From Variovorax boronicumulans NBRC 103145 (GTDB lineage Bacteria > Pseudomonadota > Gammaproteobacteria > Burkholderiales > Burkholderiaceae_C), in assembly GCF_001591345.1 (NCBI RefSeq), contig NZ_BCUS01000064.1:1-35739 (forward strand): a stretch of DNA of 35,739 nt, in the 5' to 3' direction. Positions 23,483 through 30,896 of the stretch are shown piece after piece. The notes below the pieces were generated by a model. The model ran no database searches and had not been told where the DNA came from. It saw nothing but the letters and a program-made list of their open reading frames with translations. The position numbers were made by a program, and so were the translations under genes. Position 1 is the stretch's first letter. Every line of letters starts with the position of its first letter.

Positions 23483-24754
23483 ATGACATCCAGGACCAAC
23501 GCCGCCATCGACGCGCGCCGCATCGCCGCCACGCCGCGCGGCGTCGGCATCGGCTTTCCCATCTACGCTGAGCGCGCGCTCAACGCCGAGCTGTGGGACG
23601 TCGAAGGCCGGCGCTACATCGACTTCGGCTCGGGCATCGCCGTGCTCAACACCGGCCACCGGCATCCGCGCGTGGTGGAGGCCATTCGCGCGCAGCTCGA
23701 GCGCTTCACCCACACGGCCTACCAGGTGGTGCCTTACGAGAGCGTGGTGTCGCTGGCCGAGCGCCTGAACCGCCTCACGCCCGGCACCCACGCCAAGAAG
23801 ACCGCCTTCTTCACGACCGGCGCCGAGGCGGTCGAGAACGCGATCAAGATCGCGCGCGCCGCGACGCGCCGGCCGGGCGTGATCGCGCTGGGCGGCGGCT
23901 TTCACGGCCGCACCTTCATGGGCATGGCGCTCACGGGCAAGGTGGTGCCGTACAAGACCGGCTTCGGGCCCTTTCCCGGCAGCATCTTCCACGTGCCCGC
24001 GCCGATCGCGCTGCACGGCGTGTCGGTGGACGATTCGCTGCGCGCCATCGACAAGCTGTTCAAGGCCGACATCGAGCCCGAGCAGGTGGCGGCCATCATC
24101 CTGGAGCCGGTGCAGGGCGAAGGCGGCTTCTACGCCGCGCCGCCCGCGTTCATGCGCGCGCTGCGCGAGATCTGCGACCGCCACGGCATCCTGCTGATCG
24201 CCGACGAGATCCAGACCGGCTTCGCGCGCACCGGCAAATGGTTTGCCATGGACCACCACGACGTGGTGCCCGACCTCATGACGATGGCCAAGAGCCTGGC
24301 CGGCGGCACGCCGCTGTCGGCCGTGTGCGGCCGCGCCGAGATCATGGACGCGCCCGCGCCCGGCGGGCTCGGCGGCACCTACGCCGCCAACGCACTGGCC
24401 ATCGCGGCCGCGCATGCGGTGCTCGACGTGATCGAGGACGAACGCCTGTGCGAGCGCGCGCAGGTGCTGGGCGACCGGCTCAAGGCGCGCCTCGAAGGGC
24501 TGCGCGCCAAGGTGCCGCAGATCGCGGACGTGCGCGGCCTGGGCGCGATGGTGGCGGTCGAGTTCGCGGGCGCCGACGGCGCGCCCGACCCCGAGTTCAC
24601 GAAGCAGGTGCAAACCCGAGCGCGCGACGCGGGTTTGCTGCTGCTGACTTGCGGCGTGCACGCCAATGTGGTCCGCTTCCTGTTCCCCCTGACCATCGAA
24701 GACGCGGTGCTCGGCGAAGGCCTCGACATCCTCGCCGCCGCATTGCAAGCCTGA
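23483..24754 (+). CDS. gabT: 4-aminobutyrate--2-oxoglutarate transaminase
   Basis: 423 aa, class III PLP aminotransferase. PLP-binding features are Asp241-Glu242 in IADEIQTGFARTGKWFAM, Schiff-base Lys270 in TMAKSLAGGTPLSAV, and TTGAEAVENAIKIAR. Sequence blocks and length fit GabT (GABA + 2-oxoglutarate to succinate semialdehyde + glutamate); 5-aminovalerate is a common alternative substrate. AAAGGAAT precedes the ATG. It follows the ABC permease by 33 bp and precedes gabD by 11 bp, which anchors the operon's product as GABA or a near homologue. Confidence 0.93.
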   Translation: MTSRTNAAIDARRIAATPRGVGIGFPIYAERALNAELWDVEGRRYIDFGSGIAVLNTGHRHPRVVEAIRAQLERFTHTAYQVVPYESVVSLAERLNRLTPGTHAKKTAFFTTGAEAVENAIKIARAATRRPGVIALGGGFHGRTFMGMALTGKVVPYKTGFGPFPGSIFHVPAPIALHGVSVDDSLRAIDKLFKADIEPEQVAAIILEPVQGEGGFYAAPPAFMRALREICDRHGILLIADEIQTGFARTGKWFAMDHHDVVPDLMTMAKSLAGGTPLSAVCGRAEIMDAPAPGGLGGTYAANALAIAAAHAVLDVIEDERLCERAQVLGDRLKARLEGLRAKVPQIADVRGLGAMVAVEFAGADGAPDPEFTKQVQTRARDAGLLLLTCGVHANVVRFLFPLTIEDAVLGEGLDILAAALQA

Positions 24755-24765
24755 GACAACATTCC

Positions 24766-26229
24766 ATGCCATTGAAGCTCCAAGACCCGACCCTGCTGCG
24801 CCAGCAGGCCTGCATCGCCGGCGCCTGGGTGAATGCCGACAACGGCACCACCGTCGCCGTCACCAACCCCGCCACCGGCGAGCAGATCGGCACCGTGCCG
24901 ATGTGCGGCACCGAGGAAACCGTGCGCGCCATCGCCGCCGCCGAAAAGGCGCAGAAGGCCTGGGCCAAGGTGCCCGCCAAGGAACGCTCGGCCATCCTGC
25001 GCAAGCTCAACGACCTGATGCTCGCGAACGTGGACGACCTCGCGCTGATCATGACCACCGAGCAGGGCAAGCCCCTGGCCGAGAGCCGCGGCGAGATCGC
25101 CTACGCGGCCTCGTTCATCGAGTGGTTCGCCGAAGAAGCGCGGCGCGTGTATGGCGACACCATTCCCGCGCCGCAAGCCGACCGCCGCATCCTCGCGCTC
25201 AAGCAGCCCGTGGGCGTCACCGCGGCCATCACGCCCTGGAACTTCCCCACCGCCATGCTCACGCGCAAGGCCGGGCCCGCGCTCGCGGCCGGCTGCGCGA
25301 TGGTCGTGAAGCCGGCCACGCAGACGCCCTTCTCGGCGCTGGCCTTTGCCGTGCTCGCCGAACGCGCGGGCGTGCCCAAGGGCCTGCTGTCGGTGCTCAC
25401 CGGCTCGGCCAGCCAGATCGGCGGCGAGATGACGCGCAGCCCCATCGTGCGCAAGCTCACCTTCACCGGCTCGACCGAGGTGGGCCGCACGCTCATGAAA
25501 CAGTCGGCCGACACCATCAAGAAGCTGTCGCTCGAACTCGGCGGCAACGCGCCCTTCATCGTGTTCGACGATGCCGATGTCGATGCCGCCGTCGAAGGCG
25601 CGATGGTCTCCAAGTACCGCAACACCGGCCAGACCTGCGTGTGCGCCAACCGCTTGTACGTGCAGCGCGGTGTGCTGGAAGCCTTCACGCAGAAGCTGGT
25701 GGCCAAGGTCAACGCACTGAAGGTCGGCAACGGCACCGAGGCCGGTGTGAACCAGGGCCCGCTGATCGACGCCAAGGCGGTCGAGAAGATCGAGGAGCAC
25801 GTGGCCGACGCCGTCGCCAAGGGCGGCACCGTGCTCGCGGGCGGCAAGCGCCATGCGCTGGGTGGCCTGTTCTACGAGCCGACCGTGATCGGCGGCGCCA
25901 CGCCCGAGATGCTGTTCGCGCGCGAGGAAACCTTCGGCCCGCTGGCGCCGATCTTCGCGTTCGACACCGAGGCCGAGGCCATCGCCGCGGCCAACGACAC
26001 CGAGTTCGGCCTGGCCGCGTACTTCTACAGCCGCGACATCGGCCGCATCATGCGCGTGGCCGAGGCGCTCGAGTCGGGCATCGTGGGCGTGAACACCGGG
26101 CTGGTGTCCACGGCCGAGGCGCCGTTCGGCGGCGTCAAGCAGTCGGGGCTGGGGCGCGAGGGCTCGAAGTACGGGCTCGACGACTTCCTCGAGATCAAGT
26201 ACGTGTGCCTGGCGGGGCTGGACAGCTAG
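24766..26229 (+). CDS. gabD: NAD(P)-dependent succinate-semialdehyde dehydrogenase
   Basis: 487 aa aldehyde dehydrogenase. Catalytic Cys291 lies in NTGQTCVCANR, general base Glu257 in LSLELGGNAPFIVF, the Rossmann FTGSTEVGR at 233-241, and PWNFPTAMLTRKAGPALAAGC at 158-177. The blocks are those of GabD. It oxidises succinate semialdehyde to succinate, feeding the TCA cycle. It directly follows gabT. A GFA-family gene starts 13 bp later and may share the transcript. Confidence 0.93.
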   Translation: MPLKLQDPTLLRQQACIAGAWVNADNGTTVAVTNPATGEQIGTVPMCGTEETVRAIAAAEKAQKAWAKVPAKERSAILRKLNDLMLANVDDLALIMTTEQGKPLAESRGEIAYAASFIEWFAEEARRVYGDTIPAPQADRRILALKQPVGVTAAITPWNFPTAMLTRKAGPALAAGCAMVVKPATQTPFSALAFAVLAERAGVPKGLLSVLTGSASQIGGEMTRSPIVRKLTFTGSTEVGRTLMKQSADTIKKLSLELGGNAPFIVFDDADVDAAVEGAMVSKYRNTGQTCVCANRLYVQRGVLEAFTQKLVAKVNALKVGNGTEAGVNQGPLIDAKAVEKIEEHVADAVAKGGTVLAGGKRHALGGLFYEPTVIGGATPEMLFAREETFGPLAPIFAFDTEAEAIAAANDTEFGLAAYFYSRDIGRIMRVAEALESGIVGVNTGLVSTAEAPFGGVKQSGLGREGSKYGLDDFLEIKYVCLAGLDS

Positions 26230-26242
26230 GAACGCGCTGCCC

Positions 26243-26623
26243 GTGACAACGTACCAAGGCGCCTGCCACTGCGGCGCGTGCCGCTTCGAGGTCGACACCG
26301 ACCTCGACCATGTCCGCAGCTGCAACTGCTCCGTGTGCCGGCGCCGGGGCGCGCTGATTCACCGTGTGCCCGCATCGGCGCTTCGCCTGCTCACGCCGCT
26401 GGAAGACCTCACGGTCTATGAATGGCACACGCGGACCGCACGCGACTACTTCTGCCCCACCTGCGGAATCATGCCGTTCCGGATTCCCAGCGCGCCGACC
26501 GCGCAAGAGACGGCCGAAGGCAAGCTGCCGTTCACGGGATGGGCCATCAATGCACGCTGCCTGGAAGGCGTGGACCTGGCCAGCATCCCGGTCAGGCTCG
26601 TGAACGGCGCCGATCTGTCCTGA
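26243..26623 (+). CDS. GFA family (glutathione-dependent formaldehyde-activating/CENP-V fold) protein
   Basis: 126 aa, GTG start at 26243. The zinc-binding cysteine pattern of the family is present: CHCGACRFEV, SCNCSVCRRRG and YFCPTCGIMPF. Members bind zinc and may act on glutathione or other thiol adducts; the physiological reaction of most is unknown. It could be the last gene of the gabTD operon (13-bp gap) or be independent. Convergent with egtD (14-bp gap). Confidence 0.9.
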   Translation: MTTYQGACHCGACRFEVDTDLDHVRSCNCSVCRRRGALIHRVPASALRLLTPLEDLTVYEWHTRTARDYFCPTCGIMPFRIPSAPTAQETAEGKLPFTGWAINARCLEGVDLASIPVRLVNGADLS

Positions 26624-26637
26624 GCGCTGAGGGCCGT

Positions 26638-27636
26638 TCAGCTCAGCAGCCAGTGCACGCTGAACAACCGCTCGGGGTCGGTCCACACCGCCCCGACGCG
26701 GAAGCCCGCGCGCACCGCCAGGGCCTGCAGGCCCTCGACGGTGAACTTGTGCGAGTACTCGGTGTGCAGGGTCTCGCCTTCCTCGAAGGAGAAACGCTCG
26801 CCGCGCAGCTGCACGCTCTGCGCGCGCCGGCTCACGAGGTGCATCTCGATGCGGCGCATCGGCGCGTTGTAGAAGGCCGCGTGCGAGAAGCCGTCGAGGT
26901 CGAAGTCGGCCGACAACTCCGCGTTCGCACGCCGCAGCAGGTTGAGGTTGAACGCCGCCGTCACGCCCTGCGCGTCGTTGTAGGCCGCGTGCAGCCGGTC
27001 GGGGTCTTTCACCAGGTCGACGCCGATGAGCAGGCCGCCGCCGCGCAGCATGCGCGCCGCGAGCTGCAGGAACGCCAGCGCCTCGTCGGGCTCGAAGTTG
27101 CCGATGGTCGAGCCCGGGAAGAAGCCCACGCGCCGCCCCGCCCCGGCCAGGGGCGCGGGCAGCACGAGCGGCATGGTGTAGTCGGCCGCGATGGGCTGCA
27201 CCGCGAGCGCCGGGTAGTCGGCCTTCAGGCGCGCCGCCGCGGCTTCGAGGTGCTCGCCCGAGATGTCGATCGGCAGATAGCGCTTGGGTGATTCGAGCGC
27301 ATCGAGCAGCAGCCGCACCTTGGTGAGCGAACCCGCGCCGAACTCCACGATCTCGGCGTTCGGCCCGATCTGCGCGGCGATCTCGCCGGCACAGGCGCCC
27401 AGGATGCCCAGCTCGGTGCGCGTGGGGTAGTACTCGGGCAGCTCGCAGATGCGGTCGAACAGCTGCGAGCCGGCCACGTCGTAGAAGAACTTGGGCGAGA
27501 TGTGGCGCGGCGTGCGCGCCAGGCCGGCCTGCATGGCACGGCCGAACTCGGACCACGGGGCGGTGTCGGGCGGGGTCGCTGCTTCCTGTCGCTGCAGGTG
27601 GCTGGCGAGGACGAACGGGGCGGTCGGATTGCGCAT
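26638..27636 (-). CDS. egtD: L-histidine N(alpha)-methyltransferase (ergothioneine biosynthesis)
   Basis: 332 aa from MRNPTAPFVLASH (ATG 27636, GGAG at about -12). An in-frame ATG at 27651 adds MEPST. EgtD trimethylates histidine to hercynine using SAM. The SAM site is seen as VEFGAGSLTKVRLLLDAL, with PKFFYDVAGSQLFDRICELPEYYPTRTE and FFPGSTIGNFEPDEA as family blocks. It follows egtB by 26 bp, in operon order B-D. Confidence 0.95.
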   Translation of the reverse strand: MRNPTAPFVLASHLQRQEAATPPDTAPWSEFGRAMQAGLARTPRHISPKFFYDVAGSQLFDRICELPEYYPTRTELGILGACAGEIAAQIGPNAEIVEFGAGSLTKVRLLLDALESPKRYLPIDISGEHLEAAAARLKADYPALAVQPIAADYTMPLVLPAPLAGAGRRVGFFPGSTIGNFEPDEALAFLQLAARMLRGGGLLIGVDLVKDPDRLHAAYNDAQGVTAAFNLNLLRRANAELSADFDLDGFSHAAFYNAPMRRIEMHLVSRRAQSVQLRGERFSFEEGETLHTEYSHKFTVEGLQALAVRAGFRVGAVWTDPERLFSVHWLLS

Positions 27637-27662
27637 GGTGCTCGGCTCCATCGAGGTGTCGG

Positions 27663-28928
27663 TCAAAGGTCTTTCGCGAGCCGCAGCCCCGAGAACTGCC
27701 AGCGTGCCGCCGGCGGAAAGAAATTGCGGTAGCTCGACCGCGTGTGGCCGGCCGGCGTGGCCACGCTGCCGCCGCGCAGCACCAGCTGGCCCACCATGAA
27801 CTTGCCGTTGTATTCGGCCGCGATGCCGGGCAGCGGACGAAAGCCCGGGTACGGGTCGTACGAGGAACGTGTCCATTGCCAGACGTGGCCGCTCATCTGC
27901 GCGATGCCGGGCGCGTCGAAGGCGGTCTCCCATTCGAACTCGGTGGGCAGCCGTGCGCCGGCCCATTCGGCGTACGCGGCGGCCTCGTAGAAGCTCAGCT
28001 GGGACACGGGTGCGTCGGCCTCCATCGGCCGCACGCCGTGCAGGCCGAACACCTGCCAGCCGGCGGGAGCGGCATGGCCGCCGCCCGCGCCGAGGGTGGC
28101 GATGCGCGGGTCGTCGGCTTCGAGCCAGTAGGCCGGGTGGCGCCAGCCTTGGGCCTGCACCGTGGCCCAGCCGTCGGACAGCCACAGCTCGGGCCGCCGG
28201 TAGCCGCCGTCGGCAATGAACTGCGCGAAGTCGCCGCAGTTCACCAGCCGGTCGGCGATGGCGTAGGGGCGCAGCAAGGCGGCGTGGCGCGGCGTCTCGT
28301 TGTCGAAGCAGAAGCCCTCGCCCGCATGCCCGACCTCGACCGTGCCGCCCGGCTGTTCTAGCCAGCGCACCTCGGCCGGCACGGCGGCCAGCCGCCGTGC
28401 GGGGCCGCTCGCGGGCTTGTACGCCGGCAGCAGCGGGTTGCACGACAGCGCATGCAGGATGTCGGTGAGCAGCAGCTCCTGGTGCTGCTGCTCGTGGTTC
28501 AGCCCGAGCGCGACGATGGCCTCGATGGCCGCCCAGTCGAGCGCCTCCGGCGCCGCCAGCAGCGCGAGCACCGCCTCGTCGACATGGCGGCGGTAGGCGT
28601 GCACTTCGTCCAGCGACGGCCGCGTGAGCAGGCCGCGCTGCGGCCGCGGGTGGCGCGGGCCGAGCGCCTCGTAGTAGGAGTTGAAGAGGTAATGAAAACG
28701 CGCGTCGAAGGGTCGGTACCCCGCCGCATGCGGCTGCAGCAGCACGGTCTCGAAGAACCACGTCGTGTGCGCCAGGTGCCATTTGGTCGGGCTGGCGTCG
28801 GGCATCGACTGGATGCACTGGTCCTCGGCGGACAGCGGCGCGGCCAGCGCCAGGCTGGCGGCGCGCACCGTGCGGAATTGCTCGCGCAAGGCGCTCGCCA
28901 CGGGGGCGATCGGCCGGGAAAACATCAT
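27663..28928 (-). CDS. egtB: Ergothioneine biosynthesis sulfoxide synthase EgtB
   Basis: 421 aa. An N-terminal DinB-like domain carries the iron-binding histidines in KWHLAHTTWFFE (His51/His54) and LNHEQQHQELL (His145, His149). The C-terminal formylglycine-generating-enzyme-type domain (about 190-415) ends GHTRSSYRNFFPP..RWQFSGLRLAKDL. It joins a cysteine thiol to hercynine with O2. The thiol donor, gamma-glutamylcysteine or free cysteine, is not readable; no egtA or egtC is nearby. Two adjacent ATGs (28928, 28925) follow GGAG. A long palindrome begins 14 bp upstream of the start codon. Confidence 0.94.
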   Translation of the reverse strand: MMFSRPIAPVASALREQFRTVRAASLALAAPLSAEDQCIQSMPDASPTKWHLAHTTWFFETVLLQPHAAGYRPFDARFHYLFNSYYEALGPRHPRPQRGLLTRPSLDEVHAYRRHVDEAVLALLAAPEALDWAAIEAIVALGLNHEQQHQELLLTDILHALSCNPLLPAYKPASGPARRLAAVPAEVRWLEQPGGTVEVGHAGEGFCFDNETPRHAALLRPYAIADRLVNCGDFAQFIADGGYRRPELWLSDGWATVQAQGWRHPAYWLEADDPRIATLGAGGGHAAPAGWQVFGLHGVRPMEADAPVSQLSFYEAAAYAEWAGARLPTEFEWETAFDAPGIAQMSGHVWQWTRSSYDPYPGFRPLPGIAAEYNGKFMVGQLVLRGGSVATPAGHTRSSYRNFFPPAARWQFSGLRLAKDL

Positions 28929-28942
28929 GGTGTCTCCAGTTC

Positions 28943-29101
28943 GAAGGTGTGAATGAATCCGCCGTGTCCGAGCGGCCCGCGCAGGCGTGTGCCATCAAGG
29001 CGCAAAGCGCAGTCGCAGCTCGGGCTGCGGCGAGCATTTGCAACGCCGAGGGCACGCGTCTGCGCGGGATGAGCGGGCATGGCGGGTTCGTTCACACCTT
29101 C
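28943..29101. repeat. 159-bp imperfect palindrome upstream of egtB (possible structured RNA)
   Basis: Arm 28943-28993 and the reverse complement of arm 29051-29101 are equal in length (51 bp) and agree at 41 positions without a gap. The centre contains a perfect hairpin, CGCAGC-TCGG-GCTGCG (29014-29029), and partial pairing such as GCAAA (29002-29006) with TTTGC (29037-29041), so the whole stretch can fold as one long hairpin. Seven of ten arm differences are transitions, and all seven give G-U pairs in + strand RNA. It fills most of the 311-bp gap between egtB (-) and the NADH dehydrogenase gene (+). The rest of the gap holds a GCC-rich run (about 29157-29178) and no gene. Confidence 0.7.
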
Positions 29102-29239
29102 TCAGGTCAGCGGGAAGTTTTAGCCCATTCGGGCGACAAAAGCACGTAGGACAAGACGCCGCCGCCGCGCCGCCGCGGGATCCCGTCCTGCGCGCAAGCG
29201 GCCCCGGAACGCCCCGGCCCGCTGCGTATGATCCGGACG

Positions 29240-30586
29240 ATGCAAACCCCCTCTCCTTCGGCTAGGCCCCACGTTGTCATCATCGGCTGCGGTTTCGGCG
29301 GACTCGAGGCAGCGCGCAAGCTGCAGCGGGCCGACGTCGATGTGACGGTGATCGACAAGACCAACCACCACCTGTTCCAGCCCCTGCTGTACCAGGTGGC
29401 GACCGCCGGGCTCGCTGCGCCATCGATCGCGGCGCCGGTGCGCGCCCTGTTCCGCAAGCAGGCCAACGTGACCACGCTGCTGGCCGAGGTGACGGGCATC
29501 GACCCGGCCGCGCGCACGGTGCAGCTGGCCGATGGCAGCCAGGTGGCCTACGACCACCTGATCGTGGCGGCCGGCGCCACGCACAGCTATTTCGGGCACG
29601 ACGAGTGGGCGCCCGCCGCGCCGGGCCTGAAGACGCTGGCCGACGCCTTCGAAATCCGCCGCCGCGTGCTGATGTCCTTCGAGACGGCCGAGACCACCGC
29701 CGACCCCGAACGCCGCCGCGCCCTGCTCACCTTCGTGGTGATCGGCGCCGGGCCGACCGGCGTCGAGATGGCCGGCACGCTGGCCGAGATCGCCAAGCAC
29801 ACGCTCGCGGGCGAGTTCCGCCGCATCGACCCCGGCAGCGCGCAGGTGCTGCTGGTCGAGGGCGGCCCGCGCGTGCTGCAGGCCATGCCCGAAAGCCTGA
29901 GCCAGAAGGCGCTCGAACAACTGGAACGGCTCGGCGTGGAGGTGCGGCTGAACGCGCGCGTCACCGCCATCGACAACGCCGGCCTCGAAGTGCAGACCGG
30001 CGGCGGCCCCGACGGCGCGCCGCTGCAGAGCTACCGCATTCCCAGCAGCTGCGTGGTGTGGGCGGCCGGTGTCGCGGCCTCGCCGCTGGGCCGGCTGCTC
30101 GGCAACGCCACGGGCGTCGAGTGCGACCGCGCGGGCCGCATCAAGGTCGAGCCCGACCTGAGCCTGGCGGGCCACCCCGAGATCAGCGTGGTGGGCGACC
30201 TGGCCGCCGCCATGAGCCACGCGCCCGGCAAGCCGCCCAAGCCGGTGCCCGGCGTGTCGCCCGGCGCCAAGCAGGCCGGCCGTGCGGCGGCGGCGAACAT
30301 CCTGCGCCGCCTGGCGGGCCAGCCCACCGTGCCATTCCGCTACGCCGACTACGGCAACCTGGCCACCATCGGCCGCAACTCGGCCGTGGTCGACCTGGGC
30401 ACGCCCTTCGGCCCGCTGCGCTTCAGCGGCCGGCCCGCGTGGCTGTTCTGGCTGTTCGCGCACGCGTACTTCCTCATCGGTTTCCGCAACCGCGTCGTCG
30501 TGATGTGGGACTGGGCCAGCGCCTACTGGAGCTTCCAGCGCAACGCGCGCGTGGTGGCCGACGTGCAGGGCCGCAGCGAGTCGTAG
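29240..30586 (+). CDS. NAD(P)/FAD-dependent oxidoreductase, type II NADH dehydrogenase (NDH-2)
   Basis: 448 aa from MQTPSPSARPHVVIIGC; ATG 29228 would add MIRT. FAD-binding GCGFGG lies at about 16-21, the NADH-binding VVIGAGPTGVEMAG near the middle, and a second FAD block ISVVGDLAAA follows. The NDH-2 features NHHLFQPLLYQVATAGL and a hydrophobic C-terminal segment (WLFWLFAHAYFLIGFRNR) for membrane attachment are present. It would transfer electrons from NADH to quinone without pumping protons. Confidence 0.92.
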   Translation: MQTPSPSARPHVVIIGCGFGGLEAARKLQRADVDVTVIDKTNHHLFQPLLYQVATAGLAAPSIAAPVRALFRKQANVTTLLAEVTGIDPAARTVQLADGSQVAYDHLIVAAGATHSYFGHDEWAPAAPGLKTLADAFEIRRRVLMSFETAETTADPERRRALLTFVVIGAGPTGVEMAGTLAEIAKHTLAGEFRRIDPGSAQVLLVEGGPRVLQAMPESLSQKALEQLERLGVEVRLNARVTAIDNAGLEVQTGGGPDGAPLQSYRIPSSCVVWAAGVAASPLGRLLGNATGVECDRAGRIKVEPDLSLAGHPEISVVGDLAAAMSHAPGKPPKPVPGVSPGAKQAGRAAAANILRRLAGQPTVPFRYADYGNLATIGRNSAVVDLGTPFGPLRFSGRPAWLFWLFAHAYFLIGFRNRVVVMWDWASAYWSFQRNARVVADVQGRSES

Positions 30587-30605
30587 GCACGCCCCACGCC
30601 GCGCG

Positions 30606-30857
30606 ATGACGTTGCTCTGGTGGGTCGTCTTTCATGCGCTCGATGCGCTGTTCTGGCTCTGGATCCTGCGCTGGGGCGGCGCGGCCTGGCTCGAAGGCAC
30701 ATTCCTCTCGGGCTTTCTCGTGAGCATCTTCGCGCCGCGCTGGGGCGCCGAGGGCCTGCGCATGTTCGCGCTGCTGATGCTGGTCGTGTGCGCGATCAGC
30801 TTCGTCTGGGGCCTGCTCATGCCCGAGATGCGCTGCCGGTACTCGGGCCACTGCTGA
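30606..30857 (+). CDS. Small hydrophobic membrane protein of unknown function
   Basis: 83 aa, hydrophobic almost throughout, with two to three spans (MTLLWWVVFHALDALFWLWIL; about 26-45; MFALLMLVVCAISFVWGLLM) and a short Cys-containing tail (MRCRYSGHC). It starts 19 bp after the NDH-2 stop, so it probably shares that transcript. No family is recognised. Confidence 0.6.
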   Translation: MTLLWWVVFHALDALFWLWILRWGGAAWLEGTFLSGFLVSIFAPRWGAEGLRMFALLMLVVCAISFVWGLLMPEMRCRYSGHC

Positions 30858-30865
30858 AGCCCCGA

Positions 30866-30885
30866 GGGCGCCCCGCGAGGCGCCC
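30866..30885. terminator. Bidirectional hairpin between convergent genes
   Basis: GGGCGCC-CCGCGA-GGCGCCC, a 7-bp perfect stem in the 39-bp gap between the small membrane gene (+) and phoX (-). No clear T-run, so termination strength is uncertain. Confidence 0.45.
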
Positions 30886-30896
30886 CCTTGGCTGCG

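Noticed and set aside
23593..24765. Open frame running + through gabT in another frame before joining gabD
   Set aside because: The translated part before 24766 is Arg/Ala-rich and unlike any protein; gabT explains the same DNA.
28943..29101. Integron attC site or transposon ends
   Set aside because: No GTTRRRY/RYYYAAC core sites, no integrase or transposase nearby, and no flanking duplication seen.
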